A stretch of DNA of 64,000 nucleotides from Nocardioides sp. ChNu-153. Its GTDB lineage: Bacteria > Actinomycetota > Actinomycetes > Propionibacteriales > Nocardioidaceae. The DNA is taken from NCBI RefSeq assembly GCF_030466625.1, contig NZ_JADEVT010000008.1:62001-126000 (forward strand), given 5' to 3'. Of the stretch, positions 7,513 to 16,389 are shown one piece after another; the first letter of the stretch is position 1, and each line of letters begins with the position of its first letter. The notes under the pieces were generated by a model. That model had not been told where the DNA came from. It did no database searches and worked only from the letters and a program-made list of their open reading frames with translations. The translations under genes and the position numbers were made by a program.

Positions 7513-8270
7513 ACGTGCCCGGCGAGCTGCCCCATCCGCGCCTCGAGGGCGGCCAGGTAGGCGTCGCGCTGCCGCGGCTCCAGCGGGCTGTCCGGCTCGA
7601 GCCGGCTGCACGCGGGCAGCACGTCCACCGACAGCTTGGCCGCGCCGGCCAGCGCGCGCAGCTCGTCGAGACGGTCGCCGAAGGGCGTGCCGCTCCCGGG
7701 CGAGTAGGAGCGCACGACCTCGTCGACGTCGTCGAGGAACAGGTCGACCTTCGTCACCACGACCACGAGCCAGGTCGGCCGCGGCCGACGCACGGCCATC
7801 GAGGCGATGCGGTGGGCGGTGACGGTCCAGTCCTCGAGCTCGCGGGCGAGCTGCTCCTCGCGGTCGACGTGCACCGCGCCGGTCGTGCCCGCGGGGCGAC
7901 GACCCGTGGCGTGGCCGTTCGCGACGACGTGGAGCACGCCGTCGACCGGGTCGTCGTGGAAGACCTCGTCGAGCGCACCCAGACGCGTCGCGGCGTTCTC
8001 GCCCGGCACGACGCGGAACCGGAAGCCGCGCAGGCGGCGGTCGCGGCGCACCCGGCGCTCCATGACCGCCGAGCCCGCCTCCGGCGGCTCGTCGCTGCGG
8101 GGCCGGCCGGCCAGGTGGTCGACCAGCTCGCTCTTGCCCACCCCCGTCATGCCGGTGACGGCCACGGTCGGGTAGCGGTGCTGGAAGGCGCCGGTGAGCC
8201 GCTCGCGGCCCCGGACGAGGGTGGCGGGGACGGCGCGGAGACCGCGCGGACCGCGGGGGTGCTCGCTCAT
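7509..8270 (-). CDS. Small P-loop GTPase
   Basis: 253 residues. G1/Walker A is GMTGVGKSELVDHL at about residue 40, G4 is TKVD at about 173, and a G5-like PACS follows at about 220. These mark a TRAFAC-type GTPase domain. The stretch before G4 (RRPRPTWLVVVVTKVDLFLDD) is the usual beta strand. There is no membrane segment and no further domain. Similar genes are annotated only as GTPase-domain proteins. Partner and process are unknown. Its start at 8270 is back to back with the end of the MarR gene at 8307 on the same strand. Confidence 0.75.
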   Translation of the reverse strand: MSEHPRGPRGLRAVPATLVRGRERLTGAFQHRYPTVAVTGMTGVGKSELVDHLAGRPRSDEPPEAGSAVMERRVRRDRRLRGFRFRVVPGENAATRLGALDEVFHDDPVDGVLHVVANGHATGRRPAGTTGAVHVDREEQLARELEDWTVTAHRIASMAVRRPRPTWLVVVVTKVDLFLDDVDEVVRSYSPGSGTPFGDRLDELRALAGAAKLSVDVLPACSRLEPDSPLEPRQRDAYLAALEARMGQLAGHV

Positions 8271-8306
8271 CGCGTCGACGGTACCCGAGCCCGGAGCACC
8301 GGCGGC

Positions 8307-8777
8307 CTAGTCGCCGCGCCGCTCCGACGTACCCGGGGCGACCAGCTCGCGCAGCGCCCGCTCGAGGCCACCCATCCCGACCCGGAGTGCGGCGACCTCC
8401 TCGTCGGTGAGCCGCTGCAGCAGCTCGCGGCGGTGGGCGACGCCCGTGCTCGCCACCTGCTCGAGGGCGGCGTGGCCCGCCTCGGTGGCGACGAGGTGGC
8501 GGGCGCGGCGGTCGTGCGGCGCCCGCTCCTGCAGCAGCAGGCCGCGGTCGACGAGGCGGCCGACGAGTCCGGAGACGGTCGCCGCACTCACGCCCAGCGC
8601 CGCGGCCACGTCGTGGGCCGTCACGGGGCTGCGGTGCACGGCGAGCATCAGCACCTTGAGCTGCTGGATGGACAGCTCGGTCGCGACGACCGCGTCGACC
8701 TGGACGTCCGTCAGGAGGTCCTCGATGCGCAGCGCGATGCCCTCGACCGCATCGATGTCCACCTGACGGTCACTCAC
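8307..8777 (-). CDS. MarR-family transcriptional regulator
   Basis: 156 residues. Winged helix: LSIQQLKVLMLAVHRSPVTA, then DVAAALGVSAATVSGLVGRL (recognition helix) and DRGLLLQERAPHDRRARHL (wing with the conserved D-R-R). It is divergent from the RND efflux gene 97 bases away. A perfect dyad lies between them, so it very probably represses the pump and itself until a toxic ligand binds, as MarR proteins commonly do for adjacent exporters. Confidence 0.9.
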   Translation of the reverse strand: MSDRQVDIDAVEGIALRIEDLLTDVQVDAVVATELSIQQLKVLMLAVHRSPVTAHDVAAALGVSAATVSGLVGRLVDRGLLLQERAPHDRRARHLVATEAGHAALEQVASTGVAHRRELLQRLTDEEVAALRVGMGGLERALRELVAPGTSERRGD

Positions 8778-8790
8778 CCGTCCGAGGATA

Positions 8791-8811
8791 CGGTTAGCCT
8801 GACGCTAACCG
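8791..8811. promoter_or_regulatory. Probable MarR operator
   Basis: CGGTTAGC and GCTAACCG with a 5-base spacer: a perfect 8-bp dyad 14 bases upstream of the MarR start, in the divergent promoter region shared with the efflux gene. Confidence 0.7.
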
Positions 8812-8874
8812 TTCCTCCCGGCCCCCTCGCGGGGTCCCGCACCACCGCCACCACCGACACAGGAGCTGACCTCC

Positions 8875-11800
8875 GTGGGCCGTCTCGCGTCCTTCTCCCT
8901 GCGCAACCGCGCGCTCGTCGCGCTCGCCACCGTGATGGTGGCCTTCTTCGGCGTCGTCTCCGCCGGCTCGCTCAAGCAGGAGCTGATCCCGAACCTGCAG
9001 TTCCCGGCCGTCGGGGTCGTACTGCCGTACGCCGGGGCGTCGCCCGAGGCGGTCGAGCAGGAGGTGACGATCCCCGTCGAGGAGGCCCTCACAGGGGTCG
9101 ACGGGCTCGACGAGCTCGACTCCACGTCGTCCAGCGGCTCCTCGCTGGTGCTGGTGGTCCTCGAGTACGGCACCGACCTCGACCGGGCGCAGCAGCAGGT
9201 CGAGAGCGCGGTCACCGGGCTGGAGACGCTGCCCGAGGAGGTCGAGCCCGTCGTCTTCGCCGGCGACTTCGACCAGTTCCCGGTGGTGCAGCTCGCGGTG
9301 ACCTCCGACGCCGAGCCCGCCGCGCTCGCGGAGCGCCTCGAGCGGCTCGCGCTGCCCGAGCTGGAGGACGTGGAGGGCGTGCGCCAGGTGCAGCTCACCG
9401 GCGCCCCGACCGACCGGGTCGAGGTCGCGATCGCCCCCGAGGGCCTCGCCCGGGGCGTGACCGGCGCGTCGGTGGCCGAGGCGCTCGGCACCAACGCCTC
9501 GCTCGTGCCCGCGGGCAACCTCGAGGCAGGCGACCAGGCCCTGTCCGTCCAGGTCGGCACCACCCCGGCGACCCTCGAGGAGCTGCAGGCCGTGCCCGTC
9601 CCGCTGCCCGCGGGCGGCACCGCGCCGCTCGGCAGCGTCGCCCAGGTGCAGGTCACCGAGGCGGCCGCGACGTCGTACTCGCGCACCGACGGTGAGCCCA
9701 GCCTCGCGGTCGCGATCACCAAGACCCCCGACGGCAACACCGTCGACATCTCGCACGCCGTGGCCGACCTGATCCCGGAGCTGGAGGAGGACCTCGGCGA
9801 CGGCACGGAGTTCACCGTCGCGTTCGACCAGGCGCCCTTCATCGAGAAGTCGGTGGAGGACCTGACCACCGAGGGCGGGCTCGGCCTGTTCTTCGCCGTG
9901 CTCGTGATCCTCGTGTTCCTCTTCTCGGTGCGCTCGACGCTCGTCACCGCGATCTCGATCCCGCTGTCGCTGCTGGTGACGCTCATCGGGCTGCGCCTGG
10001 GCGACTACACGCTCAACATCCTGACGCTGGGCGCCCTCACGGTCGCCATCGGTCGCGTCGTCGACGACTCGATCGTCGTGATCGAGAACATCAAGCGGCA
10101 CCTGTCGTACGGCGAGCCCAAGGTCACCGCGATCACCACGGCGGTGCGCGAGGTCGGCGGGGCCATCACGTCCTCGACGCTGGCCACCGCGGCCGTCTTC
10201 CTGCCCATCGGCGTCGTCGGCGGCCAGGTGGGCGAGCTGTTCCGGCCCTTCGCGGTGACGGTGGCGCTGGCGCTGGCGGCCTCGCTGCTCGTCGCGCTCA
10301 CGATCATCCCGGTGCTGGCCTACTGGTTCCTCGAGGCCCCCACGAGCCCGGTCGACGTGGCCGCGGTGCAGGCCGAGGCGGAGGCGCGGGAGCAGCGCAC
10401 CTGGCTGCGCCGCGCCTACGATCCGGCCGTGCGCTGGGTCGTGCGCCGGCCGTGGACGACCGTCGGCGCCGCCGTCGTCGTGCTGGTCGCCACGCTCGGC
10501 CTCACCCCGTTCATCGCCACGAGCTTCCTCGGCAGCAGCGGGCAGAACACCCTCACCGTCACCCAGGACCTCGAGCCCGGGGCCAGCCTCGCCCGGCGCG
10601 ACGAGGCGGCGCGCACGGTCGAGGAGGTGCTCGTCGGCGCCGACGACGTCGAGAGCGTGCAGACCGCCGTCGGGTCCGCCGACCCCGCCGCGGCCGCCTT
10701 CGGGGCGGGGGGTTCGGCGTCGTTCGCGATCACCCTCGACGAGGAGGCCGACTCCGAGGCGGTGGCGGACCGCCTGACCGACGAGCTGGCCGACGCGGAG
10801 GGCGACATCACCGTCACCGCCGGCGACGCCGGGTTCGCCTCCGCGCTCGAGGTGGTCGTGACGGCGACCGACCAGTCGCGGCTGGTGGAGGCCGCGGAGG
10901 TCGTCACCGCCGAGCTCGAGGGCGTCGACGGCATCGGCCAGGTCACCTCCGACGCCGCCCCGGCCCAGCCCGTGCTGTCGGTGCAGGCGCGCCCCGAGGC
11001 GGAGGCCGCGGGTCTGACCTCGGCGGTCCTCGGCCAGGTGCTCGCGGCGGCCCTGGCGCAGCCCCCCGTCGGCCAGGTCTCCGTCGACGGCCAGCAGCTG
11101 CCCGTCGTCATCGCCCAGGGCGAGGCGCCCACGTCGGTCGAGGCGCTGGAGCAGCTCCCCGTCGGCGAGGGCACCACGCTCGGCCAGGTCGCCGAGCTCC
11201 GCGAGGAGCAGGTCGCCACGGCCATCACCCGCGCCGACGGCGAGCGCACCGTGACCATCACCGCCGAGCCGGCGGCGGACGACCTGGGCTCGGTCACCGC
11301 CGACGTGCAGGCCGTCCTCGACGACGTCGACCTGCCGGAGGGCACCGAGGTCTCCCTCGGCGGCGTCTCGGAGGACCAGGCGGAGGCGTTCGCCCAGCTG
11401 GGCCTCGCCCTGCTCATCGCCATCGCCATCGTGTACGTCGTCATGGTCGGCACGTTCCGCTCGCTCGTGCAGCCGCTCATCCTGCTCGTCTCGGTGCCCT
11501 TCGCCGCGACCGGCGCGATGCTGCTGCTCGCCGTCACGGGCATCCCGCTCGGCGTGCCCTCGCTCATCGGCGCGCTCATGCTCATCGGCATCGTGGTGAC
11601 GAACGCGATCGTGCTCATCGACCTCGTGAACCAGCGCCGCGAGGCGGGGGCCGGCATCGTCGAGGCCGTGCGCGAGGGCGGCGGCACGCGTGTGCGCCCC
11701 ATCGTGATGACGGCGCTGGCCACCGTGCTGGCCCTGACGCCGATGGCGTTCGGCGTCACGGGCGGCAGCGCGTTCATCTCGCAGCCGTTGGCGATCGTCG

Positions 11801-11955
11801 TCATCGGCGGCCTGCTCTCCTCGACGCTGCTCACGCTCCTGCTCGTGCCGGCGCTCTACCTGCTGGTCGAGCGCCGCAAGGAGCGCGGGGCCGAGCGGCG
11901 CCGGCTGCGGCGCGAGCGCCGGCACGGCCGGCACGAGGACGCCGCCACCGCCTGA
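8875..11955 (+). CDS. RND-family efflux transporter permease (AcrB/HAE1-like)
   Basis: 1026 residues; GTG at 8875 with AGGAG nine bases upstream. Two halves, each with a first helix, a large extracytoplasmic loop and a helix bundle. The first half begins SLRNRALVALATVMVAFFG, then LIPNLQFPAVGVVLPYAGAS and IPVEEALTGVDGLDELDSTS, motifs of AcrB-type pumps. The membrane motif GRVVDDSIVVIENIKRHLSYG contains the paired Asp of the proton relay. The second half has LMLIGIVVTNAIVLIDLVNQ. It exports drugs or lipids using the proton gradient. No membrane-fusion partner gene is adjacent, which is normal for actinobacteria. Control is probably by the divergent MarR gene. Confidence 0.93.
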   Translation: MGRLASFSLRNRALVALATVMVAFFGVVSAGSLKQELIPNLQFPAVGVVLPYAGASPEAVEQEVTIPVEEALTGVDGLDELDSTSSSGSSLVLVVLEYGTDLDRAQQQVESAVTGLETLPEEVEPVVFAGDFDQFPVVQLAVTSDAEPAALAERLERLALPELEDVEGVRQVQLTGAPTDRVEVAIAPEGLARGVTGASVAEALGTNASLVPAGNLEAGDQALSVQVGTTPATLEELQAVPVPLPAGGTAPLGSVAQVQVTEAAATSYSRTDGEPSLAVAITKTPDGNTVDISHAVADLIPELEEDLGDGTEFTVAFDQAPFIEKSVEDLTTEGGLGLFFAVLVILVFLFSVRSTLVTAISIPLSLLVTLIGLRLGDYTLNILTLGALTVAIGRVVDDSIVVIENIKRHLSYGEPKVTAITTAVREVGGAITSSTLATAAVFLPIGVVGGQVGELFRPFAVTVALALAASLLVALTIIPVLAYWFLEAPTSPVDVAAVQAEAEAREQRTWLRRAYDPAVRWVVRRPWTTVGAAVVVLVATLGLTPFIATSFLGSSGQNTLTVTQDLEPGASLARRDEAARTVEEVLVGADDVESVQTAVGSADPAAAAFGAGGSASFAITLDEEADSEAVADRLTDELADAEGDITVTAGDAGFASALEVVVTATDQSRLVEAAEVVTAELEGVDGIGQVTSDAAPAQPVLSVQARPEAEAAGLTSAVLGQVLAAALAQPPVGQVSVDGQQLPVVIAQGEAPTSVEALEQLPVGEGTTLGQVAELREEQVATAITRADGERTVTITAEPAADDLGSVTADVQAVLDDVDLPEGTEVSLGGVSEDQAEAFAQLGLALLIAIAIVYVVMVGTFRSLVQPLILLVSVPFAATGAMLLLAVTGIPLGVPSLIGALMLIGIVVTNAIVLIDLVNQRREAGAGIVEAVREGGGTRVRPIVMTALATVLALTPMAFGVTGGSAFISQPLAIVVIGGLLSSTLLTLLLVPALYLLVERRKERGAERRRLRRERRHGRHEDAATA

Positions 11956-12050
11956 GGCGGACCCCGGCCTCCTCGCCCCCGGCCCCTTGCCCCCCGCGCC
12001 ACGATGGCCTGGTGGCCCCGAGAGCCGGGGCGGGAGCGAGGAGGCCGAGG

Positions 12051-12986
12051 GTGCGAGCAGCGGTGTACGACGAGTTCGGCGACGCGGGCGTCATCAGCGT
12101 GCGGGAGGTCGACGACCCGCCGGTGGGGCCGGACGTCGTGCTGGTGCGGGCGCACGCGACGAGCGTCAACCCGGTCGACTGGAAGGTGCGCGAGGGCTAC
12201 CTGCGGGGCGCCTTCCCGCACCACCTCCCCATCATCCCGGGCTGGGACGTCGCCGGCGTGGTCGAGGCGGTGGGGCCCGCGGTGCGCACCGGGCTCCGGC
12301 CGGGTGACGAGGTGTGGGGCTACGTACGCCGCGACGACGTCGCCCAGGGCACCGCCGCGCAGCTCGTCGCCGCGCCGCAGCGGACCGTGGCGCTCAAGCC
12401 CGGCGGGCTCTCGTTCGCCGAGGCCGCCGCGGTCCCCCTCGCGGGCCTGACGGCCTGGCAGACGGTGGTCGAGGCGCTCGACGTGCAGCCCGGCGAGCGT
12501 CTGCTGGTGCACGCGGCGGCCGGCGGCGTCGGCCAGTTCGCCGTGCAGATCGCGCTGGCCCGGGGCGCCGAGGTCGTCGGCACCGCCCGGCCCGACAATC
12601 ACGACCTCCTGCGCGAGCTCGGCGTCACGGAGGTCGTCGACCACTCCGCCGGCCCGGTCAGCGCGCAGCTGTCGGCCCCCGTCGACGCGGTGCTCGACCT
12701 CGTGGGCGGCGACGCGCTGGAGGACGCTCCCCGCCAGGTGCGCGACCCCTCCCGCATCGCCTCGGTGGTCGACGACGAAGGCGTCGCCCGGCTCGGCGGC
12801 CACTACGTCTTCGTGCGCCCCGAGCGCGCCCACCTCGACGAGCTGCGGGCCCTCGTGGACGCCGGCCGGCTCCGCGTGGACCTCGCCGCGACGTACCCGC
12901 TCGAGGAGATCGCCGACGCGCACCGCGCCTCGGAGCAGGGCCGCACCCGCGGCAAGATCGCCGTCACGATCCCCCAGGAGGGCTGA
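12051..12986 (+). CDS. Zinc-independent medium-chain oxidoreductase (quinone reductase-like)
   Basis: 311 residues from GTG 12051 with GAGGAGG upstream. GroES-like N-terminal domain (SVNPVDWKVREGYL, IIPGWDVAGVVEAVG) and Rossmann domain with HAAAGGVGQFAVQIALARG at about residue 150. The zinc-ligand cysteines of alcohol dehydrogenases are absent, so this is an NADPH quinone oxidoreductase-type MDR enzyme. The end has the usual IADAHRASEQGRTRGKIAV segment. First gene of a run with DinB and Fpg/Nei genes spaced by one base or less. Confidence 0.87.
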   Translation: MRAAVYDEFGDAGVISVREVDDPPVGPDVVLVRAHATSVNPVDWKVREGYLRGAFPHHLPIIPGWDVAGVVEAVGPAVRTGLRPGDEVWGYVRRDDVAQGTAAQLVAAPQRTVALKPGGLSFAEAAAVPLAGLTAWQTVVEALDVQPGERLLVHAAAGGVGQFAVQIALARGAEVVGTARPDNHDLLRELGVTEVVDHSAGPVSAQLSAPVDAVLDLVGGDALEDAPRQVRDPSRIASVVDDEGVARLGGHYVFVRPERAHLDELRALVDAGRLRVDLAATYPLEEIADAHRASEQGRTRGKIAVTIPQEG

Positions 12987-12987
12987 G

Positions 12988-13491
12988 ATGACCCCCGCCG
13001 ACCTGCTGCTCGACGCCTACGGGCGCGTGCTCGAGAACGCCACGGCCGCCGTCGAGGGCCTCGACGACGACCAGCTCGCGGCCCGCCCCGCGGCCGGCGC
13101 CAACTCGATCGCCTGGCTCGTGTGGCACCTGACCCGCGTGCAGGACGACCACGTCGCCGAGGTCGCCGGCACCCCGCAGGTGTGGACCGAGCAGGGGTAC
13201 GCCGCCCGCTTCGCCCTGCCGCTCGACAACGCCGACACGGGCTACGGCCACAGCTCCGAGCAGGTCGGGCTGGTGCGGGCGAGCGCGGCCGACCTCACGG
13301 CGTACCTGCGGGCCACCCACGAGGCGAGCGCCGACTTCCTGCGCTCGGTCACGCCCGACGCGCTCGACCGCGTGGTCGACGAGCGCTGGGACCCGCCGGT
13401 CACCCTCGGCGTGCGGCTCGTCAGCGTCGTCGACGACGGCGCGCAGCACGCGGGGCAGGCGGCGTACGTCCGCGGGCTGCTGGGGCCCTGA
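12988..13491 (+). CDS. DinB-superfamily protein (DUF664 type, possible thiol transferase)
   Basis: 167 residues, four-helix bundle. NSIAWLVWHLTRVQDDH and SVVDDGAQHAGQAAYVRGLL carry the three His positions of the metal site of DinB_2/DUF664 proteins. Members of this superfamily in actinobacteria include mycothiol-dependent S-transferases and maleylpyruvate isomerase. The start ATG is one base after the stop of the oxidoreductase and its stop touches the Fpg start, so the three are probably cotranscribed. Exact reaction unknown. Confidence 0.8.
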   Translation: MTPADLLLDAYGRVLENATAAVEGLDDDQLAARPAAGANSIAWLVWHLTRVQDDHVAEVAGTPQVWTEQGYAARFALPLDNADTGYGHSSEQVGLVRASAADLTAYLRATHEASADFLRSVTPDALDRVVDERWDPPVTLGVRLVSVVDDGAQHAGQAAYVRGLLGP

Positions 13492-14337
13492 GTGCCGGAG
13501 CTGCCCGAGGTCGAGTCGGCCCGCGCGGTCGTCGAGCGCGGCGCCCTGGGCCGGCGGATCGTCGACGTCGACGACTCCGACACGTGGGAGTGCCGGCCGC
13601 ACGCGCCCGGCGAGATCCGCGAGGCCCTGCTCGGCCGCACGCTCGTGGCCGCGCACCGGCGCGGGAAGTCGATGTGGTGCACCACGTCGGCCCGCGAGGG
13701 CGACGACCCGACGGCCGACGACGCGGAGGGGCCCGCGCTCGGGCTGCACCTCGGCATGAGCGGGCGGATCCTCGTGCGCGGCCGGCCCGAGGCCGACGGC
13801 GGCGAGGAGCAGGAGGGCGGCGACTACGCGGGGCGCACCGGTGACCGGCGCAAGGAGGAGTGGTACCGCTTCACCCTGCGCTTCGCCGACGGCGGGAGCC
13901 TGCGCCTGCTCGACCCCCGCCGCCTCGGCCGGGTGCGCCTCGACCCCGACCTGACCGCGCTGGGCCCCGACGCCGCCGAGGTCGGGCGGGAGGCGTTCCG
14001 CGCCCGGGTCGGGCGCGGCACGCTGCCGCTCAAGGCGCGGCTGCTCGACCAGGCGACGGTCGCGGGCATCGGCAACCTGCTCGCCGACGAGACCCTGTGG
14101 CAGGCCCACCTCAGTCCGCTGCGCCCCGCCGGCGAGCTCGACGACGACCAGCTCGACCACCTGCGCCGGGTGCTGCGCCGCTGCACCCGCGCCGCCATCG
14201 AGCGCGGGGGCGTCCACACGGGCGAGGTGATCGGCCACCGGCGGGCGGGCGCGCACTGCCCGCGCTGCGGCGCGGCGATGACCCGCGCCACGGTCGGCGG
14301 CCGCACCACCTGGTGGTGCCCGCAGGAGCAGGTCTGA
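13492..14337 (+). CDS. Fpg/Nei-family DNA glycosylase with incomplete zinc finger
   Basis: 281 residues from GTG 13492. After loss of the initiator residue the N-terminus is PELPEVES, with catalytic Pro and Glu as in Fpg/Nei enzymes that excise oxidised bases and nick the abasic site. LHLGMSGRI and the helix-two-turn-helix (LPLKARLLDQATVAGIGNLL, ADETLW) are present. The C-terminal zinc finger has CPRC and then WWCPQEQV, so the fourth zinc-ligand cysteine of the usual CPxC end is missing. An insert at about residues 98-118 (EADGGEEQEGGDYAG) is Glu/Gly rich. Base excision repair is the role; substrate class (Fpg or Nei2-like) is not decided. Confidence 0.9.
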   Translation: MPELPEVESARAVVERGALGRRIVDVDDSDTWECRPHAPGEIREALLGRTLVAAHRRGKSMWCTTSAREGDDPTADDAEGPALGLHLGMSGRILVRGRPEADGGEEQEGGDYAGRTGDRRKEEWYRFTLRFADGGSLRLLDPRRLGRVRLDPDLTALGPDAAEVGREAFRARVGRGTLPLKARLLDQATVAGIGNLLADETLWQAHLSPLRPAGELDDDQLDHLRRVLRRCTRAAIERGGVHTGEVIGHRRAGAHCPRCGAAMTRATVGGRTTWWCPQEQV

Positions 14338-14371
14338 GCAGCGTGACCGGGTCGGCAAGGTCGGCCGGGCG

Positions 14372-15109
14372 CTAGCCCCGGTCGGGTACGCCGCGCACCC
14401 GCGCCGCGTGCCACCCCGCCGTCGCCACGCCCAGGGCGACCACGAGCGCCACGCACCCGGTCACCACCCCGTCGAAGGCCACCGCGTGCAGGCCCTCGGG
14501 CACCCGTCGTACGGCGGTGCCCACCGCCACCAGGGTGGCTGCGGCCACCGCGACCTCGAGCAGCGGCAGCCGGGTCGCCCGGGACGGGACGTCGGGGCGC
14601 GCCGGCCGCCGGGCGAGCCACAGCACCGCCGCCACCGCGACGACGAGCATGCCGCCCACGCCCGAGCCGTACTGCAGCCACTTCCCGCCCGGCAGCGGGC
14701 CGTGCTGCTCGGCGAGCCAGGCGACGTTCTCCCACCCCCACCGGCCCGGGTGGGTGAACGAGTCCCACGCCACGTGGCTCAGCGCGCCGACGACCCCACC
14801 GAGCGGCACCCAGGCCCAGCCGCGTGGCCCGAGGCGCACGTGCAGGTCGAGGCGGGCCCGCACAGCGACGGGCGCCAGGCCCACCAGGGCGTCGCGCACG
14901 ACCCCGAACCACAGGGCGACCACCACGACGGTGACCACCGGGGCCCACGTCACCAGCCCGAGCGGCGAGTGCGCGAACGCGTAGACCTCGCGGGCCCCGA
15001 CGTACAGCCCCAGGTCGGGGATCGTCGCGCCCACCACGAGCGGCGTCAGTGGCAGGCCGAGGGCCCGCAGCGGCAGCACGACGGCCGGGTGGGCGACGGT
15101 GATGGGCAC
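14372..15109 (-). CDS. DUF4184-family membrane protein
   Basis: 245 residues from GTG 15109. It begins PITVAHPAVVLPLRALGLPL, the signature opening of DUF4184. The conserved GALSHVAWDSFTHPGRWGW segment at about residue 115 is metal-hydrolase-like in its His/Asp pattern. About six hydrophobic segments are visible. Function unknown. The start is divergent from the MOSC gene by 57 bases. No clear ribosome binding site is seen. Confidence 0.8.
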   Translation of the reverse strand: MPITVAHPAVVLPLRALGLPLTPLVVGATIPDLGLYVGAREVYAFAHSPLGLVTWAPVVTVVVVALWFGVVRDALVGLAPVAVRARLDLHVRLGPRGWAWVPLGGVVGALSHVAWDSFTHPGRWGWENVAWLAEQHGPLPGGKWLQYGSGVGGMLVVAVAAVLWLARRPARPDVPSRATRLPLLEVAVAAATLVAVGTAVRRVPEGLHAVAFDGVVTGCVALVVALGVATAGWHAARVRGVPDRG

Positions 15110-15166
15110 GGGGCCGAGGGTAGGTGGCTTGAGAGCCCGCACCAGCCCGCTGGCTAGGATCGGCCG

Positions 15167-15634
15167 GTGCCGTCGCCCACGGCGACCGTCGTCGCGCTCC
15201 ACCTCGCCCCCGCCCACCGCACCCCGATGCGGGCGATGGACGCGCTCGAGCTGGTCGGTGGGCGGGGCATCGTGGGCGACCGCTTCTTCGGCGCCCGCTC
15301 GCGCCACGTCACGGTGCAGACCGCCGAGGACCTGGCGGTGGCCACGGGACGACTGGGGCGCCCGGTCACCCCCGACCGCACGCGCCGCAACATCACCCTC
15401 GACCGCGGTCCGCTGCCGACCACCCCCGGCGCGCGCCTGCGGCTGGCGGGGCTGGACCTCGAGGTGCTCCGCGTCGCCGCGCCCTGCCGGATCATGGAGG
15501 ACGAGCTCGGCCCCGGCGGCGCCGTGGCCCTGCGTCGCCGCGGCGGCGTGGTCTGCCGGCTGCTGGACTCCGGCACGGTGCGCATCGGCGACGTCTGCGA
15601 CCTCGACCCGCCGCGCGACGACCAGCTGTTCTGA
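15167..15634 (+). CDS. MOSC-domain protein
   Basis: 155 residues from GTG 15167, AGGA nine bases upstream. MOSC beta-barrel features: MDALELVGGRGIVGDRFFG, TPDRTRRNITLDRG and APCRIMEDELGPGGAVALRR with the conserved Cys proposed to carry sulfur for the molybdenum cofactor. Stand-alone MOSC proteins are thought to transfer sulfur or act in molybdoenzyme-like reductions, for example of N-hydroxylated bases. No molybdenum cofactor genes are nearby. Confidence 0.85.
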   Translation: MPSPTATVVALHLAPAHRTPMRAMDALELVGGRGIVGDRFFGARSRHVTVQTAEDLAVATGRLGRPVTPDRTRRNITLDRGPLPTTPGARLRLAGLDLEVLRVAAPCRIMEDELGPGGAVALRRRGGVVCRLLDSGTVRIGDVCDLDPPRDDQLF

Positions 15635-15717
15635 CCCCGCCCCCGCGGCGAGCCCGCCCGTCGCACGGTTCAGGTGAACGCAACATGGACGCAACGTGAA
15701 CGTGGCATGGTCGTGGG

Positions 15718-16389
15718 GTGCCCCTGCTCCCCCTCACCGCCTGGCGGCTCACCGTCGCGGGCTCCGCGCTCACCGGCGTGCTGCTCGCCGCGCTGCAGCA
15801 CGACGTGTGGTGGACGGCGCTGAGCCAGCTCGTCAGCCTGGCCGTCGGCGCGACGTACCTCGCCCTCGCCGCCCTCCCCCACGTCACCGGCCGCGCCGAG
15901 CCCCGCAGCGGCTGGCTCCGCGGCGCCCTCACCACCGCCGTGCTGCTCGTCGCCCTCGCCTACCTGCCGATGCAGAACGACAACCTCACCGACCCGTACT
16001 CGCTCTTCGAGCACGTGCTCACCCCCGCGCTCGTGACGCTCGACCACCTGCTGGTGGCGCGCTCGCCGGCCCCCCGCCGCTGGCACGCCCCGTCGTGGCT
16101 GCTGCCGCCGGCGGCCTACCTGACCTGGTACGTCGCGGGCGACCTGGCCGTGTACGACGCGCTCGACCCCCGGCGTACCACCGCGTTCGTCGGCAGCGTC
16201 ACCCTGCTGGCGGTGCTGACCCTGGCGGTGGCGCTCGCCGTGGCGGCCATCGTGGGGCGCGCTCAGCCCCCGAGCCCGAGCGCGCCCACCATGAGCGGCA
16301 GCACGAGGACGATGAGCACGGCGCCGAGCACGTCGAAGGAGATCCCCGTGCGGATCATCCGCGTGATCGGCACGGTCCCCGAGCCGTAG
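15718..16389 (+). CDS. Multi-pass membrane protein, Pr6Pr-like
   Basis: 223 residues from GTG 15718. Five or six hydrophobic helices, with a NDNLTDPYSLFEHVLTPALV segment then TLDHLL resembling the Pr6Pr/FAR-17a pattern. The last 43 residues (after AAIVGRAQ) are Ser/Thr/Pro rich and lie entirely inside the antisense of the convergent transporter gene, a 127-base overlap. This suggests that an earlier stop was lost. Start region is weak, with no clear ribosome binding site. Function unknown. Confidence 0.6.
   Translation: MPLLPLTAWRLTVAGSALTGVLLAALQHDVWWTALSQLVSLAVGATYLALAALPHVTGRAEPRSGWLRGALTTAVLLVALAYLPMQNDNLTDPYSLFEHVLTPALVTLDHLLVARSPAPRRWHAPSWLLPPAAYLTWYVAGDLAVYDALDPRRTTAFVGSVTLLAVLTLAVALAVAAIVGRAQPPSPSAPTMSGSTRTMSTAPSTSKEIPVRIIRVIGTVPEP

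Noticed and set aside
8794..11934. A 1046-codon open frame antisense to the RND pump
   Set aside because: Composition is Arg/Gly/Asp/His low complexity with no family motif. In very GC-rich genomes the antisense frame of real genes stays open. The sense frame has full AcrB-type motifs.
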